A DNA stretch of 64,000 bases from positions 74,904,501 to 74,968,500 of the forward strand of contig NC_133386.1 of assembly GCF_047511655.1 (NCBI RefSeq), written 5' to 3'. The position numbers and the translations under genes are program-made. This document shows positions 33,406-46,199 of this stretch, piece after piece. The notes below the pieces were generated by a model. That model was not told the DNA's origin and searched no databases. It saw only the letters and a program-made list of their open reading frames with translations. Every line of letters begins with the position of its first letter. Positions within the stretch are counted from its first letter, which is position 1. The DNA comes from Castor canadensis. Its lineage: Eukaryota; Chordata; Mammalia; Rodentia; Castoridae.

Positions 33406-34019
33406 AAAAAAGGTTTTTTTTTAACCAAAACAACAAAAACAAACTCCCAAAACTATCTTAGTAAATAATGCAAGTAAGTTACAAATAGGTCACAGAAAAT
33501 ATTGTCCATAAAGGATTAACAAATGCCAAATTGGAGAATAAAATGAATATTTTAATTACTTACTATATGTTTAATATTACACTTTTAGATAAGAAATGAT
33601 TTGTTATTATTTTTGTACTGATGCACCATATTTTAACTTATAGATTATTTGTATATGTATAGGAGAAGAAGGGCTTATCAAACATTTCAGTATTCTTTAT
33701 TTTGCATATATATATGTATTTTCTTAAATAAATAAGGATTACTTTTATAGTGGATATGAAGTTATAAAATAAACACTACATATTATTATAAAATTAGCTT
33801 AAGCACAAAATGTTAAAACATTAAGAATGTGAAAAAGGAACAGCTTTTTATAAACAATCAATAGCCCTTGAGTGATCAGAAATGGTTGATAGTTAAAGCA
33901 AAAATCCCTTTACTCCTTTCTTCTGCTCACTTGTACTCATTAATTAATTTGTACATTTACTCACTCATTCAACAATTAATGTTTAACTGTACACCATGTT
34001 CTAGGAACTATGAAGTGAT
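33406..34019. other. No gene recognised
   Basis: AT-rich DNA upstream of an L1 insertion. Confidence 0.5.
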
Positions 34020-34035
34020 AAAAAGAATTCTTTTT

Positions 34036-34935
34036 CTCTTACACTGTTGGTGGGAATGTAGACTAGTACAACCACTCTGGAAAAAAATTTGGAGGCTACT
34101 TAAAAAGCTGGACATCGATCTACCATTTGATCCAGCAATACCACTCTTGGGGATATACCCAAAAGACTGTTACTCCAGAGGCACCTGCACATCCATGTTT
34201 ATTGCGGCACTATTCACAATAGCCAAGTTATGGAAACAGCCAAGATGCCCCGGCACTGACGAATGGATTAAGAAAATGTGGTATCTATACACAATGAAAT
34301 TTTATGCAGCCATGAAGAAGAACGAAATGTTATCATTCGCTGGTAAATGGATGGAATTGGAGAACATCATTCTGAGTGAGGTTAGCCTGGCTCAAAAAAC
34401 CAAAAATCGTATGTTCTCCCTCATATGTGGACATTAGATCAAGGGCAAACACAACAAGGGGATTGGTCTATGAGCACATGATAAAAGCGAGAGCACACAA
34501 GGGAGGGGTGAGGATAGGTAAGACACCTAAAAAACTAGCTAGCATTTGTTGCCCTTAACGCAGAGAAACTAAAGCAGATACCTTAAAGCAACTGAGGCCA
34601 ATAGGAAAAGGGGACCAGTTACTAGAGAAAAGGTTAGATCAAAAAGAATTAACCTAGAAGGTAACACCCACGCACAGGAAATCAATGTGAGTCAATTCCC
34701 TGTATAGCTATCCTTATCTCAACCAGCAAAAACCCTTGTTCCTTCCTATTATTGCTTATACTCTCTCTACAACAAAATTAGAAATAAGGGCAAAATAGTT
34801 TCTGCTGGGTATTGGGTGGGGGGAGAGGGAGGGGGCGGAGTGGGTGGTAAGGGAGGGGGTGGGGGCAGGGTGGAGAAATGAACCAAGCCTTGTATGCACA
34901 TATGAATAATAAAAGAAAAATGAAAAAAGAAAAAA
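34036..34935 (+). mobile_element. 5'-truncated young L1 (copy E)
   Basis: This L1 3' end of about 900 bp belongs to the same subfamily as copy B. It holds the last 134 or so codons of ORF2, undamaged in frame to TAG at 34435-34437 (HCWWECRLVQPLWKK onward), then the 3' UTR with its G-rich tract (34810-34870), AATAAA and A tail. It is flanked by aaaaagaattcttttt at 34020-34035 and 34936-34951, a 16-bp target-site duplication. The 189-codon open frame that covers it starts in flanking DNA and is not a gene. Confidence 0.95.
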
Positions 34936-34951
34936 AAAAAGAATTCTTTTT

Positions 34952-35080
34952 TATTAGCTTATATTAGTTGCACAGGGGGGATTCATTGTGACATTTACAT
35001 ATATGCTTACTATGTATCATAATTAGATTCATCTCCCTCATTATTCGCCCTTATCCTCTCTCGCCCCCTTAAGATACGGA
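34952..35080 (-). mobile_element. L1 3' UTR fragment, antisense
   Basis: ttagcttatattagttgcac, cattgtgacatttacatata and pyrimidine-rich tcgcccttatcctctctcgc match the antisense fragment at 20865. Copy E inserted at its T-rich edge. Confidence 0.65.
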
Positions 35081-35534
35081 ATTCTTTTTTATTAAAAAAA
35101 ACACGTAATCCCTAAAAATTACAAAATGCACAAATTTGAGGTTTGTCACAACAACACAAAAATTATAACCAAGGTATTTCCTATAACAAACCAAAAAAGG
35201 GCCAAGATATTAAGAATTAGTGAAAAGCAATTTGTTGAAGTTCTTTTACTAAAAATTGAAGGAAAATAAGTTAAATAAGCTCTTGAGATAACAATAAGGT
35301 CAGAGAACTTTTAAAGATGACTTTTTAAGCATGTAAAATGGTATAAAATATTATAAATTTGGATGGAAGTAGTTGAATTCATCAATATAATTATCAATAT
35401 ATGCACGTCACAGAGCTTCCCAAAAATGTGTTAAAAATATTTTGGTTTTTGTTTCTGAATTTCAGGGATCATTGATTTAATGTGGTTAAATATGAGTGAA
35501 AAGAAGTTAGTTATTTTATACATTCACATTCAAG

Positions 35535-35690
35535 GCATTTGTTTGTTTATTTGTTTTTGTGGTGCTGGGATTTGAACTCAGGGCCTGTGCTTGCTAGGTG
35601 GTAGAGCCCATCAAGAGGTAGATGGTCTACCTAGAGACCATCAAGAGGTAGATGGTCTACCTCTTGAGTCACCCCTCCAGCTTGTTATTT
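35535..35690 (-). mobile_element. ID-type SINE, antisense, with internal duplication
   Basis: The plus strand starts with ggtgctgggatttgaactca and gggcctgtgcttgctagg, the reverse of an ID B box and loop, and ends with ttgagtcacccctccagc, the reverse of its A box. Between them a 30-bp unit is present twice (about 35604-35633 and 35634-35663), which splits the tRNA-like part. Confidence 0.8.
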
Positions 35691-36235
35691 TTTAATTAAC
35701 TTTCAAATTATCATATTATTGTTGTACTGGGGGTACATTGTCACATTTACAAAAATGCTCACAATATATCTTTGTTAAATTCACCCTTCCATCATTCTCC
35801 TTTATCTCCCTTCCTCCCATTCTTAAAATAGTTTCAACAGGTCTCATTTTTCCATTTTCATACATGAGTACATAACATTTCCACCATATTCACCCTCCTA
35901 TACCCTTTTCTTATATCCTTCCCCTCCCACTGGTACCAACCACAGAAAGGACCTGTTTTACCTTCCTGTCCTCCATTTTTGAAAACAACATTTTTGTTTA
36001 AGATATCTATACGGTAAGTTTCATTATATTTCAGTATATAATACAGTATATATGTATTATATCCCAAACTGGTTCATCCCCTCCATTTTTCTCCTTTCTA
36101 CCCAGCTCTTTTCTTATGGTGATTTCAACAAGTTTAAAAATTCTCCATATTTATTTTTGTATAGAAAGTACACCAACCATATTTACCTTCTTTACTTCCT
36201 AGATATGGAATTCTTAACTCCTAACTGGTTGTTGG
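35690..36235 (-). mobile_element. L1 3' UTR fragment, antisense
   Basis: Same order as 27830-28275: gtacattgtcacatttac, ttgttaaattcacccttcca, caggtctcatttttccattt and tacatgagtacataacattt, then a second similar half from about 35995. The extended match suggests one subfamily. Confidence 0.7.
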
Positions 36236-36850
36236 TGGCTTATCTTTTCTACAGAATGTGGAAATAACAAGAAGATGTCCTCATCTTGGGCAGTCAGATG
36301 CATGTACTTTATACATGTATATGTGAGGTTAGTAAAAAGGGTAGAGCATAGAAAGAAATTCAGCTCCAGGAAAATAATAGATTATACCTATTCAATGGTA
36401 ACTGAAAGAATAATTTATAAAGAGATGGATAATTTATTTGCCTCTAAAAAATCTTACAAAAGATACTAGAAGCAGGTATTAACTATTATTAAAATACCAA
36501 ATACTACTATTAAAGAAACTAATAACCAAATGAACTCATATGTGGAAAAATAAAGTTATAGGTTCTTATTAACAGAATATTTACTTTAGGATAGAGTAAC
36601 CTAAAACTAAAATTTAAGGAATTCTTGAAATGATCAACAGCTATTGGCATGCTGAGTTCTGGACTGTGCTTGGTTGGCACAGAGCCCAAAGAACATACTA
36701 CTAATATACTACTCTTTCTTCCATGATGTAGGTCAAAGCAAAGGCATTTTTAGTTCAATATTTTAAATTTCAATTATATGGCATTGGTATTCATTGATTT
36801 ATTTTTAACACTGTGATTAGAAAAGATGCATATTTTCAGATGGTGCCGGC
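36236..36850. other. No gene recognised
   Basis: AT-rich DNA without a named element. Confidence 0.5.
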
Positions 36851-36854
36851 AATA

Positions 36855-37045
36855 GAATAGGCAGCTGTGTTTGAATTCTGTTGCTATCCTAATTACTTGT
36901 GTGATCTTAAGTAGGTCACAGGACAACTCCAAGTTTCCGTTTTCTCACCTATTAATTAGGCACAATGGTTTCTAAGGCATGGGATGATTGTGAGGATTAA
37001 GTGTGGTGAGATAAGGAACATATCAGGATAGTATCCTGGACCCAG
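36855..37045 (+). mobile_element. MIR SINE
   Basis: gtgtttgaattctgttgcta, cttgtgtgatcttaagtagg, tcacaggacaactcc and ttctcacctattaattagg, then gattgtgaggattaagtgtg, in MIR order. Confidence 0.75.
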
Positions 37046-37439
37046 ACTAAAAAATGTTATCCTTTTCATTTTAAAAATGTGATGAATGGAACTTGGGATG
37101 TTCAGAGATTTGCTTCAATTTTAATTCTACTTTAAAATATTTATTAAAATCATTTCTCCTGTAGAAATACATAAGCAAATGTATACAAAAGTCAGATGTG
37201 TAGTATGATTTAGCTCAAATTTATTGTTTTTCAGTTGTCATTTTAGGTAAATGTCTATATATTTTAAGAGAGGTAGTCTTATAGGTTTGCAAACATTTTC
37301 ACATGATATAGGGAGATAGTGGTACTAACTGATCCTTCATGCACCACATATATATTGAGTTCCTCTGTGAGGCATCTTTCTTGGATTGTACACATGATAG
37401 TAAATGAGATAGACATGATACCTACTCCCAAGAAGCTCA

Positions 37440-37947
37440 CAGTATGAATAGCATCAAGTGAAATGACAGGATACTGCAGTAATGAATAATGGAAAGTACA
37501 AATCTAGACTGTGTGGACACGGAGCCCGTCCCTGAGAGGATAGGTCAGTTAAGACTGAAGGACCAGAAGTACTAGCCATGAGAGAGACATGAAAAGTAGG
37601 AAGCCAAATGCTCTGAGGTGGGAAAAATGCATACAAAGGAATAATAAAGTATGGTATAGCTGGAACACAGAAACCTTGGAGAGAGTAATGTGAAATATTA
37701 AAGGGCAGGGCCTTGTAGATCATGGTAGGAAGTGGGCATTTTCATTTTAGACCACAGGGAAGCCACTGATGGAAAGTCAAAACTGTAAAAGATGTCGTTT
37801 TGCTGAGATTTACATAGGAGATATTGGTGGCTTGGCCTAGGTTGGTGACTAGGTTGGTGACTTGAGAGGCACTGAGAAGCAAATAGGTTGGTCCTCTATC
37901 TTGAAGATAGAAATATAGTTTTGCTTTTATAATGCATGGAATGGGTC

Positions 37948-37980
<33 letters not shown>

Positions 37981-38150
37981 TGAATTCAGAGTGCTTTTCA
38001 AGTTTCTGGCTTGAATAGGTAGTTTTCAGTATTTACTGAACTAGGGAAAATGGAAGAGTAGAATGATTTCATCTTAATTTTGTTGTTTATGGGGGAAGAT
38101 TAAGAGTTCTGTTTTAAACTTATTGAGTTAAGTAACTGAGACCTTAGAGA
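37440..38150 (-). mobile_element. L2-type LINE remnant, antisense
   Basis: The plus strand contains gggccttgtagatcatggta, tttagaccacagggaagcc and, later, taagagttctgttttaaact, which fit the antisense of the ancient L2 LINE. It is strongly diverged. A (GA)n tract sits inside at 37951-37980. Confidence 0.5.
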
Positions 38151-38159
38151 TAGGAAGTA

Positions 38160-38790
38160 GACACCTAGATCAAACTATATCATTTATTTGCTTAAAACTC
38201 TATATGGCTTTTAATTCTGATTAGAATGAAATCTTAAATTCTTATAATGACTGGCTAGGTCTTGTTTTGATCTCTTACATCTCTGATTCCATCTTCTTCC
38301 TTTCTTTCCTTCACTCACCCTGCTTCAGCACACTTGTCTTCCTACTCTTTTTAGAAATTTCATCATGCCATACTTGTCTTAGAGTCTCTGCACTCACTGT
38401 TCCTTATCTCCAGAAAGCTCTTCCAGTGGCTCTTTGCTTGCCTTTTACCCCCTCTCTACAAAGGTCTCTGAACAAATTTTACTTCCTTAGAGATTCTGTT
38501 CTGGTCAATCTACCTAAATGGCTTCCACCTCCAACTTCAGCATCCTTTCCCTGAATTCTGTTTTATTTTTCTCCTTAACAGTTGTTTCTTCTAATGGATG
38601 TAAATATTTTACTTGTTTATTTTGTTTGTGACTGTTTTCTCCTTTGAAAATAAACTCCATGAAACTCTGTGAAGTAGACACTTCACAGTGTCTACTGTGA
38701 AGCTCACCACTGAAACCTCCATGCCCAGAATAATATCTGGCATATCACTGACACTGTAAAATACAATATTTACTGACTGAATAAATTACT
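38160..38790 (+). mobile_element. L2 LINE 3' end, sense
   Basis: tctctgcactcactgttcct, gaaagctcttccagtggctc, gtttattttgtttgtgactg, then gaaaataaactccatgaaac and tactgactgaataaatt follow the order of the L2 3' end. It lies in the opposite orientation to the L2-like pieces on either side. Confidence 0.7.
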
Positions 38791-38799
38791 GGAATCAAA

Positions 38800-39045
38800 G
38801 TGAATAGGAATGGTCTAAGATGGAATATACTTTGGAAGCCATTGGCATATATATAATCTCCAAGGGAGATTATTGATTGTGAAAAGAAGTGGACCAAGAT
38901 TTAGTGTTGAGGGACCTCAACATTGAGGGTTGAACTGAGGAGGTGGAGGGAGGAGAGTCAAAGCTAGTGAAGACCAAAAATCAAAGAAGAGGAAACCAGA
39001 GGAGCATAGAGGCATGATTCCAAAAATAGAGAGCAATAGGATGGC
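38800..39045 (-). mobile_element. L2-type LINE remnant, antisense
   Basis: Possible continuation of the antisense L2 segment of 37440-38150 (gaagccattggcatatatat, then gttgagggacctcaacattg). It may have been split by the sense copy. Low certainty. Confidence 0.4.
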
Positions 39046-42000
39046 AGAAATAATTCATTCTCATTTGATCTTTTCTCCATCTGTTATTTTTTAGGTATCA
39101 CATTATTACTCTGCATTACTAAAATCCAGTCATATTAAGACTATTCATTGCACATGAAAATATTGTTAATTAATCTGATATTGTGCATAATAATTACAAT
39201 CCTTTTATCCACTTCTTTCCCCACTACTGCTTATTGAGATACCCATTTACCTAACATTTAGAAATATTTTTATCCTTAAGTTGTTGAACAAGATTATTTT
39301 TGTTTCTTATTTGCCATTTGCCTTTCTGTAGCTGTTACCATGTAGTTATTAAAAACAAACAAAACAACAATACAGAACAAGAAACTGGACTACAACAGGG
39401 TAGGTGGAAGAATGAAACCAAAGCAGTACCAGAAGAGTTAAGTCAAAAGGAAATGGTATTGTCATTGATCATGACATACCAGTATCCTGAAAGTAACAAA
39501 TGCCATACACTAAGATTGTAAATTTGGCATGAAAAATAGTGGAGTGGATAGTAATTTTGATTTAGTCACCTAATATAGGTTTAATAAATCAACTTTTCAG
39601 GCTGGTGTTACTTAAACAAGTCTAGGATTGATTTGATTTTCCAAAGCATCATCAGAAAATTACTTCATTGTTGATGCTGTCAACTAATTTCCTTAGTTTT
39701 GAACCTTTTCAAGGAGGTTTTAAAACACACATTTTCATAGTTGATTTTATCTGTCTTCTAATATCCTGACATTTCATTCTTTAGAAATGTATTTGAAGCC
39801 ACAGTCACCTTGGTCACTGGCAAAATATATGTTATTTACTTATCTTAGAATAAATTGTTCTTTTAGCTTAGGTATTATGTAGCATTTTCACATTGTTCTT
39901 TTAGCCATGAAGAAAATACTGTATTCTCTGGAATTATGGCAAATTATATACAATTTCAGATTTTGCTTGAAGTTATTTCTTACTAGTCTAGGCAGTGTTT
40001 ATAGTTGCAAATGGAATACTTCCATTTTAAGGAAAACTTTAAAGGTAATTTATATTAGCTTTAATATATCAACAACTTAGTTTTTCTCATAGTTATTATT
40101 TCTGATACAAGTGGGACAAAGTATTCTGAATTTGTACCTTTATATAATTTCAGTTTGAAAATGTAAGGAATAAAGATTTCCTTTTTTTTCCTTTTCTCCT
40201 CTGTTTCATAAAGATTTGAAGTGGCATTTCATATACATATATAAAAAAGTTAAGATAAATATAGATTAGTAAGATGTTTGAGGCAAAGGAAAAAATAAAG
40301 GATAGGAAAGTAAAATGAAATCAGAAGTGAGAATAAATTACTGAATTGTAACCACAAAATCCCATAAACTCAGTAGAGGCAAGTAGTAGATGCAGTGGAT
40401 AGTGCAATAGCACAGAAAAACTCATATGGCCTTATGGCATTAAGTCAAAGTTCAACTAGTAAAAGCAAGTCAGGTTTGTGGAGCTGGGGAGTGTGGAGAG
40501 CACTTGTAAGTTAATGTGATCAAGGCGAAATGTTCCCTAGTGAGCTTCTCTCATTCAGATTATATAATATTTTGATGAATAGTAGGTTTCATGTCTTTTC
40601 TAAGCAGTGATTTTCAAGTTATATACTGCTTCTTCTAGTGGGTAGTAAAATTAATTCAGTAGGTTGAAACCAATTTTTAAAAAAGAAAATAAGAATAGGA
40701 TGAGACAGAAAAATCACAATATTTTGGAAAATGTTTCAATATTTACTCAATTTCATATGATGGATCATATAACAATATGAATCTCCTGCTGTGGATCTAT
40801 TAAAAGATTTGGAAAACTCTACGCTAAGGCTATTCTCATAGACTATATTCCTGGTTTAATCTGGGGGAAGGTATTGTTTGGCAGTACCTCTGGGATTATA
40901 TCTCTTGGAAACTACCTTGTGATCTGTCATTCTGTAAGGCTAGATATGGGGTGGAGAGAAGGAAGGTGGAGAGAGAGGTACTGCTACACCTTTGAAGAAA
41001 CAGAGATCATAGACACATTCTACATACTGCAACTAAAAATCTACTAGATCCATAGATTGGAAGTAAAGGTGTTTAGAGAATTAAATGTTAGCTATGCTTA
41101 AAATCATGCACAGTTCCTATTTTTACTTTTATCATCTGTATCCTTTGAGGTAGAAAATTAATATTTTTAAAGATGCTGACTTTCAGTTAAAGGAGTTGAC
41201 TTTGTATGTATGCAATATGGAAATGACCTAAATTATTTCTTTTGAAAATATAAATAAATTGGTTTTGCATTTGTGCTAAGCTTTAGCTACTTGAATGGAG
41301 CCACATCGGAAAATGCTGCCAAGTGTAAATGCTGCTTGATCTTTACATTATTTCAACATATTTCCATAAATAAGAAATCGACCACAATAAAATTTCACAT
41401 CTAAATCAAAGATCATTTCCAATGTATCTTTCCTTTTCTTAAAATTTGTAAAAATCTCAATTATTTTGACTGTCTTAATACTTCATTAATACAGTGGAAA
41501 GCTGTTTTTCAGTCTTAAGTGTTTAGATAAATTCTTCCAACCGAGTCAACTGCTTTGATGCAGTGTTGTTCACGGCAGGAATTAGAATTCAAAAATGCAA
41601 AGATTATGTGAATGATAATTAGTTTTATTATCCCTTAACAAATAAGATGTTGTGAAGATTTACTCACACAAAAAGCTCTCCTGAAATGTTTAAACTTTTT
41701 AAAATAATGATGTGCTTTTAAATTATGCATTAAATGTATATTGTGGACAATGCACTTTTTTAGGTCACTAGAAAATGCAAAAACAGATTACATGGTTAGA
41801 AGAGGAAGTCACAACATACCTGGAAGGCAATATTAACTTATTGCTCATAGAGTCACCAACTGGTGCTTAGAGGACCAGAAATTGTCTGTTACATAATAGT
41901 GTGAAAAGGGGGTCAATGAACAGGTATTACAAAATAGAAACTCTACAAACTGTAGAAGAAGGTGGAAATGCCATAAATTGAAAAAAATACAATTCATTTC

Positions 42001-42980
42001 CCCAAACATAAATGAACTTATTTTTACTCTGGAAAGATAAATCACTGTGCCTTCTCGTCTGTGGTCTTCTGTAGATTGTGCCCAGCTACACCTCGGATGG
42101 ACACTAACCTAAGGAAAAGTGGCATCCATTGGAAGGAAGCACGAATACAAAATTAGAGATGCCAGATTTTTTAATTGATTGTTGGCTGTAGGTGGGGCTA
42201 ATAAAAAGTCATGAAGCAAAGATGAAGCAACAAATGAAACAATGTAGGAAAGGATTATATTTGGGAAGTAATTAAGGGGTACATTTTGATCAGATTAACT
42301 CTGAGATGCCTAAAACATTTCAAGAAAAGATGTGAGAACTGCTAAATCCTCAGCAAGAACAACTCCATTCAACCTCCTGTACTGAGATTTGACCAAAATC
42401 TAGCATGGTTTATGTCAGGCCAAAACTATATCCCTAGGATTACCCTGTCCCTCTTAAAATGCATACCAAGAAAGCTCATCACTGCTACAAGAATTTATTG
42501 TTTGTCCCAGTCAAAGATGGTTACTTTAGACAACTAGGAATTGTAAATCCTTTCTCTGCTTCTTTGAAAAGTTAATCTTCTACCACCCAGAAATGTTTTC
42601 TCAAGGACCTGTGAGTGATCCTTTAGGAATGCAAACATCCAGGAAAATAGCTTTCCTGACTCCTGGGTCCTGTGAAAAGTTGTGTTAGACTTTTCAGGAA
42701 GGTATCTTGTTCTAATTTGCAAAGCTGTGTTTTGTTCTAAAGATAGGAAGCTTGTGTCTCCTCCAAATAATCTCCAATGAAGAAACTCAAATGGACTAAT
42801 CCTATTCACACACCCTCCTAACCCCTTTAATTTTTTCCCTTAGCACACCTCAGTGTTTAAACAGTCTCCTGTCCTCTGTTTTGGTAAAATTAAGATCAGT
42901 TTGCACTCAAATCTCTTCTTCTACTATACCAGTCCAAATAAATTCTGTCTATTGCCTTTAGCAAATTGCCAGTTTTATTA
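39046..42980. other. No gene; long AT-rich stretch
   Basis: This is nearly 4 kb with the lowest repeat content of the window by eye. No exon, RNA gene or recognised element was found. Bases 42360-42850 have a pyrimidine-rich, LTR-like composition that I could not classify. Conserved non-coding sequence cannot be judged without a comparison. Confidence 0.5.
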
Positions 42981-43520
42981 CTCTACCAGATATCAAATAG
43001 ACAATTGGTATGTAAGTTATAAACTCAGAGGATAGGTTGGGAATAGGTACACATATTTGGAAGTCATCAGTTATTAAGTTCTATTTAATTATAATAGGGA
43101 GAGAGTTGAGAGTGAAAAGATAAGGAAAATTAATGGAGAATCCCTTTACATTTGGACTAGGAAAGGCAGAGAAAGAAGAATTAAAGATTAGCTAGAGGAG
43201 AACCTGGACAGCTTTCAGCATAGGGAGCATGTTATCGCCCAAAGAGGGAGGGGATTTTTCCAGGTCAGGAGTGTAAACCATATCACATGATACTAAAGGA
43301 TGAAAAATATAAGGACAGATAATTCACTGCCAGATTTTGCGTTGTGGTGGCATTGATGACTGACAAACCCCATCAGTGGTTTCATTGAATCAGAGGCAGA
43401 AATTAGAGGATGAAGCCCCTAACTTCATCCTGATGAAGGGTGGGACAATTTTGAGAGGTTCTACTGTAAAGAGAGAGAGGGGGAGATGCAGTACATTGTT
43501 GGGCCAATGAGTTTTGTTTG

Positions 43521-43802
43521 TGATAGAACAATAATGTCACCATTTTGTGAATCAGCCAAAATGGCAGCCCCGCCCTTAAACAAATTCCCATGCTCTAAGA
43601 CAGCCCCACCCCTACCAGAGACTACTGCACCTGTATTAACTTCCTTACCCTCCCCCTTCTATAAAAGCCACTGCTTGCCCAGGCTTGGGGCTGCACCATG
43701 TTTTCCCTGGCCAGCCTGGCAGTTTGGGCCTGCCATTAAACTTTGCTCTATGGACATGAATTTTCTCATGAGCTTTCTTTGAGAGTGGCGTTTTTCTTAA
43801 CA
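43521..43802 (+). repeat. ERV 5' LTR
   Basis: This is a short LTR of 282 bp, from tgatagaaca to cttaaca, with TG...CA ends. A TATA box ataaaa is at 43661-43666 and a polyA signal attaaa at 43735-43740, so U3 is about 170 bp. It aligns from end to end with 48914-49196. Its small size is at the low end for class I ERVs. Confidence 0.95.
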
Positions 43803-43804
43803 TT

Positions 43805-43822
43805 TGGTGCCGAAACTCGGGA
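43805..43822 (+). other. ERV primer binding site
   Basis: TGGTGCCGAAACTCGGGA starts two bases after the 5' LTR. It is complementary to the 3' end of a tRNA including CCA. The sequence is of the TGGTGCCG type used by several class I ERVs; I do not assign the tRNA firmly (arginine or histidine types are the candidates). Confidence 0.9.
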
Positions 43823-44244
43823 TCAGGTTGAGTTCCCGGCACTGACCTTGCTCTCCCGGCTTTCCTCTGGGATCTGCGCTGCTTTACTAGGACCCCCGAT
43901 CCTAGAAAGCGCCACTCTTTCACTAGCTCACAGGGAAGTTCCTCCATCCCAGCACGCCTTCAACCACCATCCACCACCGGCCAATCTTCCCTTAAGGCCC
44001 TCTCTCCCTCAGTGAGTCCTCTTCACACACAGAGCTGTGGTCTTTCTCTCATTTACTTGAAAACCCTAGCGCTAGGTCGCAGCTCGCTCTTGTCCCGGGA
44101 ACTGGGTTCCCCACTTGGAACTGTGGACCTCCCGGTAGTGAAGACGTTCCTTCTGGGGGTTGTTTTCCACATTTCTCTCTCTCTCCTGAGGACCTGATAT
44201 TTTGGGGATGCCCGCCATATCTCTCCTCAGGTCAGGCCTTCACC

Positions 44245-44676
44245 ATGGGAGTTGGACCATCCCAAATTCCTTCAGATTCCCCAATGGGATATCTCCTGGC
44301 CAACCTTGGGCCCTTCCACCTAACGCCTGATCTTAAACCACGAAAGCTCATTTTTCTCTGTAATCAGGCCTGGCCCCAATATCCATTGGACAATGCCTCC
44401 AAATGGCCACTTAATGGCACTTTCAATCCCAATATTTTAAGGGATCTACGCAATCTCTGTGAGCATGCTGGTAAATGGAAGGAACTTTCCTACGTCCAAT
44501 CCTTTCCCTATCTCTGCATCAAACCCTCCCTCTGTACTTTCTGTTCCCCTGTGCAGATTCTATCAGCCTATAAACCAGTTTCTAAATCAGTGAATTCCTC
44601 TCCCAAACCTCCTCCTTCCCCATGTAAACAGACTCCTTGCACTGCTTACCATACCGATCTCCTCCTATCTTCCTGA
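44245..44676 (+). pseudogene. ERV gag N-terminal (matrix) fragment
   Basis: This open frame of 143 codons starts at ATG 44245 with a Gly at position 2, a possible myristoylation site. It resembles the matrix domain of gammaretrovirus-like Gag (Trp/Pro-containing WPQYPLDN near residue 51 and a Cys-rich end near residue 95). The frame then runs into proline-rich sequence and a stop. Gag assembles virus particles at the membrane. The rest of gag is separated from it by about 1.3 kb of mixed sequence. Confidence 0.82.
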
Positions 44677-45059
44677 AAAACTTTCCCCGTCATGGAGTTA
44701 AGCAAGCCACTCCTTGCCAATTCTGGCATCGATGCGGTTCCAGCTCTGGGAGAGCTCATGCTCCCTTCCTCTGGGGTGAGACAAAGCCCCAGATTTATTT
44801 GGCGACCAGAGAGTGGAGGTTTCGTTTTGCTGAAAGCCTGCCAGTACCAATCAATGGGAGCAACCTAGAGACACAGGTGATGGCTAATCCCTTAAGCATG
44901 TGTCATGCCTCCAGGCTCTGCCTTCCCCTCCCTTACCTAAGATGTCAGCACACCTTTCTGCCTCCTCCATGGTCTCACCATATGTCCTTTGTCTCTGTCT
45001 GCCTTCCCCTCACTGGGCTTACTGGGACCCTGCCTCCCATGAAAAACCTGTAGCATGGT

Positions 45060-45535
45060 ACCTTATGACTTAAGTTATTCCAACTAGTTTGCCATGCCTC
45101 TCAGTCTAAAGTACCTTTAAATCAGCTGCTTTACAAAAGCACTTACAAAAACCTGCAGCTGCCACACTTACGCTCTAACTCCACCCCCACAAGGGGAGGA
45201 GGGAAAGCAAACAGGCGCACCTATGCACAGGATGCTGGCTCCTGGACACAGCAAAAACACCTGCCAGAGCTAAGAAAATCCATAGAGAGGACCCAATGCA
45301 TCCTGGGCCACCAGCCACACATGGCGATGGCTGCAGCCTGCCGCCACTTCCCCTAGAATAAACGCGCGCAGAGTACACAGGAAGCGGGGAGGGGCAACAG
45401 TCCGCAGGATCAGGCCTAGGCAGCCATTTCTCCCAGGTGTGTGTGGAGGGAGTGGCGCCTTACACAAGCCCTGCTCCTAGCCCCACCTCACACCTCAGGG
45501 CATCAGACCCAGCCCTTGTAAGCCAATTATTAGCT
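45060..45535. other. GC-rich block of unknown origin inside the ERV
   Basis: About 470 bp with clearly higher GC and more CpG (for example acgcgcgc near 45362) than the flanks. It lies between the matrix-like and capsid-like parts of gag. I see no retroviral motif in it and no named repeat. It could be an inserted or captured sequence. Confidence 0.5.
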
Positions 45536-45959
45536 TAAGGTTATAGTTCCATAAATAACAAAATAGACATTACTGTGGTCTCTAAACTTCTCATTTAGAA
45601 TTTTCTATACCTTTGGCCTCAGCATAAATTTTCCCCTCCAGATATTAACACTAGTTGTCCCATATGGCACTGTTATTGGCCTGAAATGCCCTCTGAACGC
45701 CCTTCTCTAACTTTACAAATGATTTCTTTGTTAAAAAGGTAGCCTTTATTAAAGAGGCTGCCTGCCGTTAGCTAAAAGACAGGATCCTAACATTTTGTTC
45801 TTCCTAGATGGGACCTGCATCTTCCAGTCTTCTGGCTGGTAGATGTTGGAAGCTTTGTACTGAGGTCGGCCTCAGTATGCCCTGGGTGACCAAGAGAAGT
45901 GGCTTTCACAGGCCCCTTAAATTACAATATACCTTTTCTATAAAAGTAAAAAAAGTAAA

Positions 45960-46140
45960 CTGAGGTCCCCTATACAAATTTCTACCTTCTAAGTCACTCC
46001 AGTACTCAGAACCTCTTATGAGTGCTTCCCTCTTCAACAGGCAATGGTAGGAAGAGGACAAATCGTATGTCCCCTTCCAGTTATCAGATCTAAGGGAAAT
46101 TTAAAAACATCTAAACAGCTGTACTGATCAAGCCTTTATC
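45960..46140 (+). pseudogene. ERV gag capsid, N-terminal fragment
   Basis: One frame reads YVPFQLSDLREI at about 46068-46103, the typical start of the capsid domain of gammaretrovirus-like Gag. Stops lie on both sides of it. Two SINEs at 46200-46405 separate it from the rest of the capsid. Confidence 0.72.
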
Positions 46141-46199
46141 TCTGTGACTAGACCAGACTCTTGTCTCATTAGAGAAGCAATGGGTTCGGGCCAGGCCAC

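Noticed and set aside
33868-34437. 189-codon open frame as a possible gene
   Set aside because: It is flanking DNA fused by chance to the intact end of L1 ORF2 in copy E.
39046-42980. Host exon in the low-repeat stretch
   Set aside because: I found no open segment with plausible splice sites and coding character. Conservation cannot be judged from one sequence.
43486-44197. Overlapping open frames of 61-100 codons in the LTR and leader
   Set aside because: The LTR and C-rich leader of a retrovirus are non-coding. The frames cross the primer binding site or LTR border and carry no motif.
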